A stretch of 64,000 nt of DNA. It comes from Didymella arachidicola. Lineage: Eukaryota; Ascomycota; Dothideomycetes; Pleosporales; Didymellaceae. Below are positions 1 to 12,001 of the stretch, piece by piece. How positions within the stretch are numbered: the first letter of the stretch is position 1; each line of letters starts with the position of its first letter. The position numbers and the translations under genes were made by a program. The notes under the pieces were generated by a model, which worked only from the letters and a program-made list of their open reading frames with translations, was not told the DNA's origin and ran no database searches. The stretch spans positions 744,001 to 808,000 of the forward strand of contig CM049991.1 of NCBI GenBank assembly GCA_016630955.3. The letters are read 5' to 3'.

Positions 1-1978
1 TGGGAAGTTCATTCTAGATCCTCAGCCAGAGGAGTCGGCCAACGATCCTCTCAACTGGAAACAGCTGCGTCGAGATGCTGCGTTGCTATCCCTTGGCTTC
101 TACTGCATGCTTGGTGGCGGTATGACGCCTATACTAGCAGCAGGCTTCAACGAAGTTGCTGAGACATACAACGTTGGTCTTTCACAGGTGGCTTTGACGA
201 CTGGGCTCTACATGCTTGGTCTGGGTCTTGGGAGCGTTGTTGCATCTCCCACCGCAATCATCTGGGGCAAGAGGCCAGTTTATCTGACTGCCATCATCTT
301 ATTCACGCTTTCCTCGGTGTGGTGTGCCCTCTCGCCCAACTACCCATCTTTGGTCATTGCACGTATCGTTCAAGGCTTTGCTGTTTCTCCAGTCGAATGT
401 TTGCCAAGTGCTTCCATTGCCGAGATCTTCTTCCTTCACGAACGAGCCTACCGTCTCGGTGTATATACACTACTATTGCTTGGTGGAAAGAATCTCATCC
501 CCCTGGTCAGTGCAGCAGTGGTGCAAAGCTTGGGGTGGCGATGGGTTTTTTGGATCATCGCGATTGTGGTCGGTTTTTCTTTCTTCCTCATCTTTTTCTT
601 CGTTCCTGAAACATTTTGGGACCGCACGCCACGACCAAGAGACCGTAGTCATGCGCGCAGCCGCAGCCACAGCCCTAGGGGACACAAGCACTTCCATTTG
701 CCCACAAGACACCACAAGAAGTCTTCAGATGCCCTGGCAGGACATGCGAACGCCTCCACAGTAGCGACGCCAATGGAGACGCCCCTCGAACCCCCGAAGA
801 CCCCGAAGAAGGTTCACAAGACTGCCCATGTCGGTTTCGCAGATGACGTTGAGCGTGAGACGCCTGCTGTACACACAGACGCCCCGCAGACACCGCGCTC
901 TCCTATGAGCATACACTCTACGCCTCCAGGAACTCCAAGACACGATTACTTTGCGCATATGCCAGAGAGTACAAAGTCAGACCCCGAGAAACAGGACCAG
1001 ACCTCCGCCAGCCTGAGCTTGTCATCCGCAGCGCCTGGAGGACCACTCGACGCAGATCAGGTCTCTGAGCAGTTGTCTATCTACTACACAGATTACTACC
1101 GTACGGCTCCCCCAAAGACCTATCGCCAATCTCTAAAGCCGTGGAACGGACGTCTTGCCAAAGACAAATGGATCAAGGTCGCCACAAGGCCATTCATTCT
1201 GTACGCGTATCCAGCTGTCCTCTGGTCTTCTTTGGTGTACGCTTTGGCTGTAGGGTGGCTCATCGTCCTATCGGAGTCTGTTTCGTACATCTACAAGAAC
1301 AAGGAGTCGTACAACTTTACCTCACTTCAGGTCGGTCTCGTGTATATTTCCCCGTTTGTTGGTGGTGTGTTGGGAACCGCTGTCGCAGGCAAGGTTTCTG
1401 ATCTCATCGTAAGATTCATGGCTCGACGGAACGATGGCGTATACGAACCCGAGTTTCGTCTTGTCATGGCGATACCGATCACTTTTGCTACAGTCATCGG
1501 TCTCATGGGCTTTGGCTGGAGCGCTCAAGAGAAGGATCTTTGGATTGTACCGACCGTGTTCTTTGGCATAATCAGCTTCGGCTGCTGTCTTGCGTCCACA
1601 ACTGCGATCACATTCGTTGTCGACTCGTACCGCGTCTATGCAGGCGAAGCACTGGTGACGCTCAACTTCAGTAAAAGTGAGTTCCCTCTAGAGGGTCAAG
1701 GGCGATCATGGTGTGCGCACTAATACTAACCGTACGCAGATGTTCTTCACGGTTTCATCTTCTCCTTGTTCTTCGAACACTGGCTTGAGGCCAAGGGTCC
1801 TAAGAGCACTTTCTTGTAGGTTTTCCGCAAAGTCTTACCTTACTTTATAATCTGACCGTTCCACAGAGCAATCGGCGGAATCCAGCTAGGTTGCATGCTG
1901 TTCTCGATACCCATGTATATCTACGGCAAGCGTGCGCGCATGTGGACGGTGAGGAAGAACTTGATGGAGAAGTTCTGA
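1..1978 (+). CDS. MFS transporter, Hol1-like DHA1 family (5' end missing)
   Basis: A proton-driven membrane transporter whose first codons lie upstream of the window. Exons are 1-1676, 1740-1815 and 1867-1978; both introns (63 and 51 nt) have consensus ends and join in phase. The translation opens with an N-D-P-L-N-W motif just before the first membrane segment, which is typical of fungal Hol1/polyamine-type MFS carriers. Six hydrophobic segments come first. A long hydrophilic loop follows (about 600-1140), rich in Pro, Ser, Thr and His with an acidic end. The second set of helices then runs to the C-terminus, which ends in a basic tail (K-R-A-R-M-W). The central loop is longer than usual. 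The substrate cannot be told from sequence; polyamines, cations or drugs are all possible. Confidence 0.85.
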
Positions 1979-3260
1979 GTCCAGAACTCACGATGTTCGG
2001 CGATAGTACCGATAGACTAATATGCGCCTCTCACGCGACGTTACGACTTTGGCTTGGCATTACTCATGGCGTTCTTTTGGCTATTTCCCCAGATTGTTCC
2101 CCAGACTCTCCGCGCGCCAGTCACACATTATCTCATGCTCATTTTGACAATGCCCACACGAACATGTAGCATTTCTGCGGGGTAGACATTGCCTTCCGTG
2201 CAATGATGTGGAGATGAGGATTTCCTATGTCGTAACAACAATCCTTGTGACTCGCCTCGGCAGCTTCGTGGGGCCGTCCCTTCACCCCACTTTCGATCTG
2301 GATACTAGCTAGTGCTATTGTATGCATGTCGATAGCATTTGGCCGAGCTTGCAAGCCAGAGCGCCAGTCAGGACTTGATGATCTGCCGGAGCGACTTGCG
2401 GAAGCAGCAGAGCCGCCTCAACTTGCGTTCTTGACAACGGATGCTTGCGTGGTGGTTATCGCCAGCCAGTGTCAGCTGGACGATACGGATAGCGCACCCA
2501 CCGTCCTTAACCGCAGGCTTGTCCTCGTGAGCGCGTATCTACAATGGCGCTTTCGTACTCCGGCTCCTGCCAGGCAGATAAAGATAAGTCTGGAGCCCTG
2601 CATGAAAATCTGACGATGTCGGAGCCGCACGCTTGCAGACGTGGCTTTATTGGTAGTTCGTGATAATGGTGAAGCGATATGATGCACGATGTGGACTGTA
2701 CTACCCGGAAGAAGCAACCAAATCCATCTTCCCCACAGACAGTCGTGGCAGGGATGACAAGCGCGGTGATGCTAGCATCTCGCCTCAATGCAACAACAAA
2801 CATCGCAATGAGCGTCTTCAGGCTGCGCGTCAAGATACCGTATTCAATGGATGGCCACAATTAATCCAAACCAGATCCTGTTTTCCGCGTGAACGAGCGT
2901 CCTCCCATAGTAGGGTTTATAGATCAAAAATGATGGGATCCAACGCTGTGGCTGGCCAATCAGTCTCATCCTGATGCAGCTGCGACGCAAGACCAGCCAA
3001 GTGCACTCGCCTCGAGTCCGAGCTCGGGCGATCTAGGCTGATTCGCCTCTAATCTTTACCACACGACGAGCTTTTATCAGCTGCTCTATCTTGGCCCTTA
3101 GTTACCTTGATACGCAACGGCTCTTGTCGGCTGTGTCATCATTGCATTTTCACACGCATTAATTGGCGAACGCCCCTCTTGCATTTTCTTTCCAACCTGG
3201 GGTATATCACACCATCGACTTTCGACATTTCCCATCTGGTGACCCCGCCAACTAGCAGAC
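1979..3260. other. Intergenic region, no gene seen
   Basis: Only short unrelated ORFs without protein-like composition occur here. It holds the 3' end of the upstream transporter gene and the promoter of the zinc-cluster gene at 3261. I see no repeat or RNA gene. Confidence 0.6.
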
Positions 3261-5458
3261 ATGCCCGCTTTGGCTCAACAGAAGGCGCTTGCACAGGACC
3301 TGAAGACCAAAAAGACCAAGTCTAGGAATGGATGTGGTCGATGCAAGTTAAAGCGAGTAAGTCTCCACATAAAGCCTCACAAGCCAAGGCTCTACTAACA
3401 AGTCATTAGCTCAAATGTGACGAGACCGCCGGTTCGTGCCTGCAATGCAAGAAGCGAAATGTCCCCTGTCCTGGTTATGAGAAGACTCTAAAGTGGTCTA
3501 CCAAGTACGAGGTCTTCCAACCTACAGAGTTCACACCATCTCCACCCAAGCCAAGGGCAGCGACAGCAGGTGTTCGCAAACTCTCCAAGTCCGCTGGCTC
3601 ATCGCTTCCTAAGAATGTCTCCAGTAGCATCGAGGCACTCGCTGCTGTGCTTCCTGCCAGTAGAAGGAGCGTAGATGTCGAGATGAACGGCACTGACAAG
3701 CAAGCCACACCTCCGATGGCATCACCACCACTGCCAACCTTGGAGGAGCCTGTCACCAGTTTGGAGTCGTCCGAGGAGGACGAAGAATCACCCCGAGATC
3801 TCGAGCCATTTCCCATGGACGACGTCCACGCCTTGGACCCTCACATGCTTGATGGCTTTGCTGACGCGATTCCACTGCCGAGCGAGGATTTCCAGTTCGA
3901 CCCTTTTGAAAGCACTGACCTAGATGCAGCTGTGCTTGACGACTTCGGCAGCTTCGGTGGTTTTGACTTCGACAACACTACACCTCTCAGGCACAACGAG
4001 TCTTCGACAGAGACGTCTAGCCTGACTACTCGCGAATCCAGCCGTGAAGCTAGTCCACCTCGTCTATCTCGTTCGTTGCTGCTAGGTTTTTACAGGCTCC
4101 CTAGCCCTACACCTAACCCCTCGTCGCCGGACGACCAGGAGTCACTTCTCATTCAGCACTACTTCAAAGATGTGTGCGCCGTATTTTCTTCGTTCGATTC
4201 GAATCTCAACCCCTTCAGGACCACTATCGGCAAGATCTACCAGGACTCTCCGTCGATCAACTATGCCATCCAGTCTATGTCTGCAGCTCATCTCGCCAAC
4301 ACGTTCCCCTACATGGCAGCGATTGGCGCCGAGCTTCAGCGCAAGGCTGTTGCTGCCCTTCAAGAGGAGCTGCTTTTGGCGCAAGCTGGCCAGATCAGCT
4401 GCACGAGGACGTTCCTCAGCATCATGATGCTCGGTCTCACTACCTCGTGGCACGACAGCAATGTTCTTGGCACTGAGCTCCTCTCCACCGCTCGCGGTCT
4501 TATTCTGCCCAAGTTGATGGACAGATCTCAGAACGCCGAGGTGCAGCGTGAGGCACAGTTTTTTGAGGAGTCTCTCATCTACTGGGAGATGGTCATGGGC
4601 TTCGTCACTGAGGATGCCATGAGCTTCTCACGACCTTCAGGTATGCGTCCTAGGGTGGTCTCCAACAAGCAGAGCACACCTGCAGGCAGACGTCCAGATG
4701 GTAAGATCGTTCCTCACCCCTGGACCGGCGTCGCACCCATGATCCAAGCCCTTTTTGCTGAAGTCGGCCGCCTCGTTCGCAGTGAGAGGTCACTCAACAA
4801 AGACTCGGTGATGGATCTCATCCGTCGTCAGGATAACCTCTTCAATGCCACTTCTTTAGAAGAGGATCTATTGGCTGTCGACTATCCTTCAGTGGACCAG
4901 ATCGCCGACACTGGTGACGATCGCACACCCAAGGAGCACTTCACCGTGCTTGCTGAGGCTTATCGCTGCGCTGGCTTGCTCGAGCTCTACCGCGTCTTCC
5001 CCTCGATCCTCCGCAAGCGCTTGGGTAGCAACAAGTTGCCTATGTCTGACAACGTCGATTTCCACTTCCCCATGCCCCGCTTCGAGACACCTTACGAAGA
5101 CGCCGACATGAAGCTCTGGCTCAACTCTCTCGCCATGCACATCCTGCAGATGATCGAGTCCATACCAGCATCATCAGGCACCTTCTGCATTCAGCAGCTT
5201 GTCCTCACCGTCGCTGCCTGTGAGCTCAAGTTCGTCTCATCGGTCGACTTCTTTGATGTGCATGCCAACGACCAAAAGGTTCTTGATGCACGTGAGAAGG
5301 TTATTCGGCGTCTCGAAGTGTACGCTCACCGTCTGCCTGGCAAGCCACTCCGTCAATTGATCACACTGATCAAAGAGACATGGCGACAGTCAGACGAGGG
5401 CAAAGACGCCTTCTGGATCGACATCATGAACGAGAATGGATGGCACACTGTCATGTAG
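3261..5458 (+). CDS. Zn2Cys6 transcription factor
   Basis: A fungal zinc-cluster regulator of 714 aa. Exon 1 is 3261-3356 and exon 2 is 3410-5458, with the intron inside the DNA-binding domain (after Arg32). The six cysteines are C25, C28, C35, C42, C45 and C52, spaced exactly C-x2-C-x6-C-x6-C-x2-C-x6-C. A K-W-S-T-K-Y-E segment follows the cluster. It is found in many fungal factors that carry the Fungal_trans_2 (PF11951-type) middle domain. An acidic, Ser/Pro-rich linker fills residues ~130-300, and the rest is helical, as expected for the regulatory domain. The ATG at 3261 is the first one in frame with the cluster. The neighbouring MFS gene could be a target but nothing in the sequence proves it. 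The target pathway is unknown. Confidence 0.92.
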
Positions 5459-6594
5459 GCGTCGATGTGTTGCCACCCTGTCTTGTCCAGCTACCACGTG
5501 TCTACGACTTTTAAAATCTGCAAAGCGCCTTCCATTTGGAGCCTACCTGGGCTTCGCCTTCTTCTGTCGTCCTCACGCAACGGCATCTTGTTTCAGCGAA
5601 TCCTGTACTTCAGCGTTCTTCCGGCTCACGGCGTTGTCTTTCCTGCCTCCCAGTTATCCGAAAACTCGGTTTGATCGTTGGCCTGGCCTCTGGTCTCGAT
5701 CAGTGCGACATATTGTCCATACACTCGGTTCAACACGAATCTCTAATCACGACTGTCATCTAGACTATCCGAACGAGCCTCATATCAGCGGTGATAGTGA
5801 TCCCGTACTTGCGGCAAAACTCGACACCCCAGCGACACCACGCCTTCTTTTCCGCCTGGACCCGCCCTTCCCTGCAACAATACCTTTGCAACCACCTCCT
5901 TGCGACTACTTCCTCGCGACCCCCGTTTCTGGAGCCCATCTGCGATGACCTCCGCCTACCAGTGCAAAATAATGATACCTGCGACCACTTCAGCCTTCAG
6001 CAACCTAATATGTACCTTATATCGATACCCATAGCGACTAGACTGGATTCTTTCTTCCAAAGCGCTTCGCCCATGTTCTTGCATTTCTTTCTGGGCAGGT
6101 AAGGCAGGTCATGCTTGTGCTGTTGACACTACTCGAGCCACGCACCATCCCTCGGCATGTCGCCGCCCTTAGCACCTGCCCACGCGACAATTTTGCCCGA
6201 ACGATGGTGGCTTATTTTGTTCCTTCGTGTGCGATTGTTTCTGGCGTCTGTATATTGATGGTTTGGTTTAAGATACCCCCCGGCATGTTCTTGCGCCGCG
6301 CGCCTTGAGCGTTGTTTTGCGATTCACTTATTTCTTGTGTCATCACCACGACATCTGGGTGGAAGACGTGGAAAAGGAGAGAGCAGGAGAGGAGGAGACG
6401 GAGAGTAAGACGGACAACGTCGACCGAGGATGAAACCTCCTTCGACATCTCATTGTGGATGAAACCCTTGGGACCGCATCTGATCTGAACATGTATCATA
6501 ATTGGGGTATATGGATTGTGTCTACTGCCTCCGCATCGCTGAAAATGTATGCCTGGGCACCGATACCAACGTCACGCGCCGATTGTGAGTAAAA
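5459..6594. other. Intergenic region between convergent genes
   Basis: It lies between the stop of the zinc-cluster gene and the stop of the minus-strand gene at 6595. ORFs at 5436-5948 and 6111-6308 exist but have no recognisable protein features. It probably contains 3' untranslated sequence of both genes. Confidence 0.5.
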
Positions 6595-7368
6595 TCACAT
6601 CACCGGTCTGTTCGCCTCATCGTCGTCTTCACTGTCATATGCGATGAACTCTCGCCTCCCACTCGAGCTCTTGACAACGAAGTATCGTGTCGCCTCGTAC
6701 GCCTTGATCTTTTTGTCCGCACCAGGGCTGAAGACATGCTCATGCTCACTGACCTGCGCCGGGATGGCGAGCAGCAGTCGCTCCGCACCAGGGAGTCGCA
6801 GTGCCTTCTCCGAAGACTCGTCCAGTTCAGGCGCCGCAGACGAGCCGGAGAACCAGCGCATGCCCAGGTGGATGCCCTCAGCGACACATGCCAGAATCGT
6901 GATCGCAACGATGATTTGCAGCACCCACAGCGTCATACACGAGTCGCTGTACGCTGAGAACGCCTCGGGCTCCGAATAGCACACTATCCGCTCGTGCGAC
7001 GCTGATGTAGGGCGCGGCTCCTTGCTCATCAGGACCTCGGTCGGCAGTGGCCTCTCCTCGTCGTCGCTGTGGATCTTGTCGCGCACATAGGATTCGTAGA
7101 GGTCAGGTTTTACGTGGCGGAAGTTGTCCAGCTCGGGACCCAGGGTTGCGCATTTGTCGGGTGACTGTTGGTGGTAAGGGGATGCGCTGGGGGTGGGATC
7201 CGTGGTCTTCCAGTTGGCGGGGGTCCAGTGCGCGGCCGAAGGGGTTTCGAGAGGGTTGGATGTGTCAGAGACGAGATTGCAGCGGCAGTGACTGCGTTGT
7301 TGTGTCCGTGTTGGGGCAGCGAGAGTTGCTGTGAAGAACAGGAATGAGGTGAGTGTTGTGGGGCGCAT
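6595..7368 (-). CDS. Hypothetical single-pass membrane protein with signal peptide
   Basis: An uninterrupted 257-aa reading frame starting at an ATG at 7368. The N-terminus (M-R-P-T-T-L then a hydrophobic run ending near A18) looks like a cleavable signal peptide. Residues ~25-140 are polar and contain Cys residues (C28, C30, C73, C130). A single hydrophobic segment at ~146-168 should span the membrane, followed by a ~90-residue acidic cytoplasmic tail ending D-D-D-E-A-N-R. This suggests a type I membrane protein of the secretory pathway. I do not recognise the family. The ORF is long for its composition and has both topogenic signals, so I think it is real. An unrecognised intron could alter the N-terminal half. 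Confidence 0.6.
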   Translation of the reverse strand: MRPTTLTSFLFFTATLAAPTRTQQRSHCRCNLVSDTSNPLETPSAAHWTPANWKTTDPTPSASPYHQQSPDKCATLGPELDNFRHVKPDLYESYVRDKIHSDDEERPLPTEVLMSKEPRPTSASHERIVCYSEPEAFSAYSDSCMTLWVLQIIVAITILACVAEGIHLGMRWFSGSSAAPELDESSEKALRLPGAERLLLAIPAQVSEHEHVFSPGADKKIKAYEATRYFVVKSSSGRREFIAYDSEDDDEANRPVM

Positions 7369-9706
7369 GGTTGTGGTGATGGCAGGGTGGAGCTGCGAGG
7401 GTTGGTGTTGATATTATAGTAGGGACTGGCCAATTGTTAATCACTAGTCGATCATTCAACTCGGGTGAACTCACTTAGATGCTGCTTTTCTTCTATATTA
7501 AAGCTGACGGTTGCTTGTCTACCCAGCTGCTCAAGGATTGGAGTTGCCGGATGCGTCAGAGTCGAGGTGGTACGAAGTTTAATTCCAACAATGCTCTGGT
7601 ATGATGCGCTCGTACGTAGATCACGTATTATGTCCAATCGCGATGCCTCGTACCTGACGTCGACGATGATGTTTGGTAGATAGCGAGTAGCGTTCAGACA
7701 CGAGCGGCGCCCACTCAGTACATGTACTCCAGCCAGCGGTCGTGAGCCCGGCCCCAGTCGAACCTTCCCACCTTGGTGTGACGTGCACTAATCGCGCCTT
7801 TCACTCTCGTCTCAGCTGCGCCTGCGGGGCGACCGGCTCTAGATGCCCGAGCGCCCAGAAAAGCATATTATTAGGCCGCTAGGAGGGCTGTTTTCCAGCC
7901 TCTGCTCTGCAGTTGCGGTGCTGCAAACGTGCGGTCTAGATCGAACCACAGGGCGCCCAAAGCTCGGCAGGCGCAGCCGGACAGGCCTCTTGACTGCAAC
8001 TGCGATGGCTCCGGCAGCTCCGCAGCTGCACTGCTGCAGTTTACTCTTGGCTGCTGTGACTTCCAAGCTTCGTGATAGCGAGGCACGCACGCGCAATTTG
8101 CAGCGCTGCTTTCGATAATTCCCTCCACCGGTACCGATGTTAAGCTTGTTTGCGGAAGATCTGATGCCGCGTTCCAGGAGCCGCGTCTCCACCCTCGTCG
8201 CAAAGCACTACTGGACACACAGACTACAACATGATTTCCACCAGGCACCAAGGCTCTGGATCGCTTTCGTCGAACACCAGAGTCGATAGCTGCATTGCTG
8301 CAGCCTGCGGAGAGGAAGTCGGGCGCACCCTTCGCTCTTATACCGCTCTGAGCAACTGAGAGCGCCGCTCTGACCACTTTTATCTATTATTATTGATTTT
8401 CCTATGCGTAGTTTGGCTAGTCCTGCTCGACCTCATTTCCCAGTACGAGCTTGCCCTACCCTGAGCGTACCACGTGCGCACCGGCCAAGTGTACCGCAGC
8501 GCGTTGCAGGCCTCTTCGATGTAACGCACATGCAGATGGGTAAACCTCGTTTCCATAGGATCTGCCTTGCCATTGTCAGACAGCAGGATCCCCTATCGGC
8601 ATAGTAAAATGATGAGAAAACATAAAGCCGATCATATGCTTCCGATATGGCGAGGCACGAGCTGATTGCAGACCGTGGGCGCCGCAGCTTCCGGCCTGTC
8701 AGACGTCTGATCATTTCTGCAAAAGCGTGGTTCGTTACGGAGCACAAAACTGAGTGCGTCTGGTGAGGTTGTGGGGAAACGCCGAATGGGCATTGCGAAA
8801 CGCTCAGGGGCCAAGCCTTGCACCCGAAGCTTGACGAGCATAAGAGCGCATTGAAACATGTGTATGTAGAAATGTAGCAGGGACTCCACATTGTCAGCGT
8901 GCAGACCCAGCGCAGAGACAGATGTCACTGTGAAGCGGAGCGCGTGTGTCCCACGGGTCGCAACATGTACCATAGGCAGCTGGCGTTATGGATTAGGCCT
9001 CCAGCAGTGAGGACGCTCGTTGCAGGATGAGCCTCAGGTACTGACATTCGATAGCAAAATCTTTTGTACGACCCACAACAGCGACCACCGGTTAAAATCG
9101 ATTCGTCGCAAGATCTGATACTCCACAGTGGAAACAGTCGCAGTAGAATTCTTTTTGGTGGTCTACTTCTTCGGAGCAGATTGACCGTTCAAGCCAAGCT
9201 TGCAGCGCGTCTTCATTCACATGCTTTTGCGTAGCCAGGCGTAGATATCACCGAGCCACCGACAGAGGGCCAGTCGAGATGGTGTGCGTAGTGAGAGTGC
9301 AAAGTCAGCGGGCGCAGCCTCCGGCTGACACCGCCTGGGAGGTTTGTTGCGGCTCTTGAGGCTACGAGGTTTGCTGCACAGCATCTATACCACCTTACCG
9401 TTGATCCGAAGAGAAGGAGCGATTGCACGAGACCGGGCTGGGATATTTCTGAAAGAGAAGGAAGAACGTATTAAATTGCACTCGACAACATCTCGGTCAC
9501 TCTTCTGGATCTCTCACAAGCCGATGTTGTTGACTGCGACTTCTCGCACACTTCTCGCGTCACGGTCGCGTTCCTTCCCGAAGCGGTAACATCTTGAAGT
9601 TGCACAAACAAGAGATGGGCAAGACGCTTCAGCCTTGGACGATTGCGTCGGATCTCCAAGCGAGTGTCGGGGACTTACAGGTATGTCAAAAGAGCAGATC
9701 TGACAC
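7369..9706. other. Gene-free stretch left of the transposon
   Basis: About 2.3 kb with no reading frame I can support. The longest minus-strand ORF (7871-8377) is low-complexity around CTGCAG/GCAACTGC runs and does not look like a folded protein. It ends at the TA target site of the MITE at 9709. Confidence 0.5.
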
Positions 9707-9708
9707 TA

Positions 9709-9737
9709 CGGTACTAGGGGGTGTAAAAAACACCGCA
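9709..9737 (+). repeat. Left terminal inverted repeat of the MITE
   Basis: Reads CGGTACTAGGGGGTGTAAAA onward and pairs imperfectly with 12002-12031. The TA target duplication lies directly to its left. Confidence 0.8.
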
Positions 9738-9870
9738 CTTTTGGCGTGTGAAATTCACATAAGAAAGCCCGCGGATTACACGGCATCAGGGGTGTTTTTT
9801 AAAACTATATTTTATATAAAAGTGCAGTGTGTTTTTACTAAATAAAGGATGTAATTAAGACTTTATCATG

Positions 9871-10010
9871 CTATCTATACTATCTATACTATCTATATAG
9901 ACAATAAGATAGGAGATGGACAATGAGATGGACGATTAGATGGACGATGAGATGGGAGATAGACGATAGACGATGGACGATGTACGATAAGATGGACAAT
10001 AAGATGGTTG
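9871..10010. repeat. Degenerate short tandem repeats inside the MITE
   Basis: Three copies of the 9-bp unit CTATCTATA (9871-9897) are followed by a run of imperfect GATGGACRA-type units to about 10010. It lies in the left arm of the MITE. Confidence 0.7.
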
Positions 10011-10086
10011 ATGACAAACTATTATAGATGATTGGTTCTAGTGTAAACTTACCTATGTGCGGTGTAAATAGACTATTTTACCTATA

Positions 10087-10131
10087 ACGCCAACTACCAC
10101 CGGATGGCGCACCCCACCGGAATGGCGCACC
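10087..10131 (+). repeat. Left terminal inverted repeat of the Fot1/pogo element
   Basis: 45 bp starting ACGCC, matching the reverse complement of 11876-11920 at all but one base. It contains an internal tandem duplication of a CACCGGATGGCGCACC-like unit. Confidence 0.9.
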
Positions 10132-10167
10132 TTGCCAAGACCACACCTCTTTTGACCACCACCAACG

Positions 10168-11775
10168 ATGTCGCAACAAATTGATCTTGAATTACTTTCT
10201 CGTGAAGATAGAATTAAGCTTGCTATTAGAGCTATTAATTCTAATGCGAACCTAAGCCAGCGACGCGCTGCTGCTGTCTACAACGTGCCTGAAAGTACTC
10301 TTCGAAGGCAACGCGCCAAACCAGCTTCTCAACGCGTTATCTACCCCAATTGCTCTCGGCTTACAAAGCAAGAAGAGGAGGTGCTTGTTCAACATATAAG
10401 AAAGCTTGACGCGCGAGGATTTGCTCCTACGCTTACTTATGTGCGAGAGATGGCTGATCAACTGTTGGCTGCTCGCGATGGGGGCAAGGTTGGAGAAAAC
10501 TGGACCTACAGGTTTATCCAGCGGAAACCTGAGGTTAGGTCTCAGGTTTCTAGACTGAGAGATTACCGGAGAGTTCTGTGCAGCGATACAGCAATTATCA
10601 GTCCCTGGTTCGACCTTATACGCAACGTTAAAGCCAAGTACAGCATCCTAGACCAAGATACCTACAACTTTGACGAGACTGGCTTCCAGATAGGCGTTGG
10701 AGGGTCAGTTAAGGTAGTGACTGCGTCTGAGAGACGTCGTGCACCACTCAGCCTTCAGCCTAGCGATCGTGAGTGGATAACTTTGATTGCTTGTATCAAC
10801 GCGATGGGCTGGTCTGTCCCACCCTTCTTCATCCTCAAAGCAAAGCACCACGACAAGGCCTAGTACGTTAACAACCTAAAAGATTGGAGGATTGGGGTTA
10901 GCAAGAATGGCTGGACTACTAATGAGCTTGGCCTTGCCTGGCTAAAGCACTTTATCCAGCACACAGAGGCTGCTACTGTAGGTAGCCATCGGCTGCTGAT
11001 TATCGATGGCCACGAGAGTCACAAGTCGCTCGAATTCCAGAATCTCTGCGAGGAAAGCAAGATTATTGCCCTCTGTATGCCTCCGCACGCCTCTCACATC
11101 CTGCAGCCACTTGACGTTGGGTGCTTTGCCCCGCTGAAGCAGGCGTACAAGAAGGAGATCAAAAGCTTGGCAGACAGTTACATTACCCACGTGGACAAAA
11201 AGGCCTTCTTAGCAACGTTTCAACCAGTATACAACAAGGCAATCTCAAAGAGCAACATCTTATCAAGCTTTAGAGCAACTGGCTTGGTCCCACTTGACCC
11301 AGAGGCGGTGCTGTCAAGGCTTGAAGTTAAGCCTCGTACGCCAACACCGCCTCTGCCTGGGCCTACCAACTGGCAACCTAAAACACCAACCAACGCGATT
11401 GAAATTGATAGCCAAACAACTCTTATTATTAAGAGGATAAGAGAACATAGGAGTTCCTCTCCTGACTCAATTATTGAGATGGTCCTACAGGTTAAAAGGG
11501 GGTCTGCAAAGAGGGACTATTCGCACACGCTACTTGAGGCAAGGATAGCCCAGCTTGAACAGGCAAACAAGGCTGCTTCTGAGCGTAAGAGGCGTAAAAA
11601 GAAGCGGATTCAGGAAGGCGGGACTCTCTCGCAGGCAGAGGCAGAGGAAATACTAAAGGAGAAAGACGCTAAGGCTGAGACTAAGGGAGAAGGTGCGCAG
11701 GTAGGTAGCAGTAGTAAAGTTAAACGGTGCTGTACAACATGCGGCAGGATAGGGCATAATAAGCGCACTTGCTAG
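10168..11775 (+). pseudogene. Pogo/Fot1 transposase interrupted by one in-frame TAG
   Basis: One reading frame of 536 codons runs from ATG 10168 to TAG 11773, broken only by TAG at 10861-10863. Order of parts: a psq-type helix-turn-helix (residues ~10-55), a CENP-B/Tc5-type HTH (~65-135), then the DDE domain. The acidic residues are in N-F-D-E-T-G-F (first), L-I-I-D-G-H (second) and L-D-V-G-C-F (third), so the catalytic triad is intact. A coiled-coil-like basic stretch and a C-terminal C-x2-C-x4-H-x4-C zinc knuckle follow. The stop falls where relatives usually have Trp (K-A-W-Y), so TGG became TAG. As written, the protein would end before the second catalytic Asp. Readthrough or a sequencing error would restore it, but I treat the copy as inactive. 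Confidence 0.88.
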
Positions 11776-11875
11776 CAAGATGTAATAGAGATAGAGGATT
11801 AATTTAAGCTATTATACGTTTAAATTTCTTGTTGTGGTGCTGAAATATTGAGGTGTAAAGATAAATTTGCTACAG

Positions 11876-11920
11876 GGTGCGCCATTCCGGTGGGGTGCGC
11901 CATCCGGTGGTGGTTGGCGT
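11876..11920 (-). repeat. Right terminal inverted repeat of the Fot1/pogo element
   Basis: 45 bp ending GGCGT directly before TA at 11921-11922. It is the inverted partner of 10087-10131, with one mismatch (TGG versus TAG on the right-hand reading). Confidence 0.9.
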
Positions 11921-12001
11921 TATGCGGTGGAGGTAGACTATTTTACCTATATGCGGTGTAAATAGACTATTTTACTTAAAAGTGCAGTGTAAAACCACGT
12001 T

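Larger units (their letters stand above)
10087..11920 (+). mobile_element. Fot1/pogo-type DNA transposon with 45-bp inverted repeats
   Basis: A complete 1834-bp element nested in the MITE. The terminal inverted repeats (10087-10131 and 11876-11920) begin ACGCCAACTACCACC and differ at one position in 45. A TA target duplication flanks it at 10085-10086 and 11921-11922. Each terminal repeat contains two tandem copies of a ~17-bp CACCGGAATGGCGCACC-like unit, a likely transposase-binding array. The near identity of the two ends implies a fairly recent insertion, later than that of the surrounding MITE. The single gene inside encodes a DDE transposase with one nonsense codon. Confidence 0.92.

Noticed and set aside
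5436..5948. 170-codon ORF downstream of the zinc-cluster gene
   Set aside because: Overlaps the end of the regulator in another frame and is Ser/Pro/Phe-rich, as expected of pyrimidine-rich 3' untranslated DNA.
7871..8377. 168-codon minus-strand ORF
   Set aside because: Driven by CTGCAG/GCAACTG-rich sequence; the peptide has no coherent hydrophobic pattern.
9871..10010. CRISPR-like short repeats
   Set aside because: Units are degenerate and contiguous with no spacers; they are a minisatellite inside a MITE of a eukaryote.
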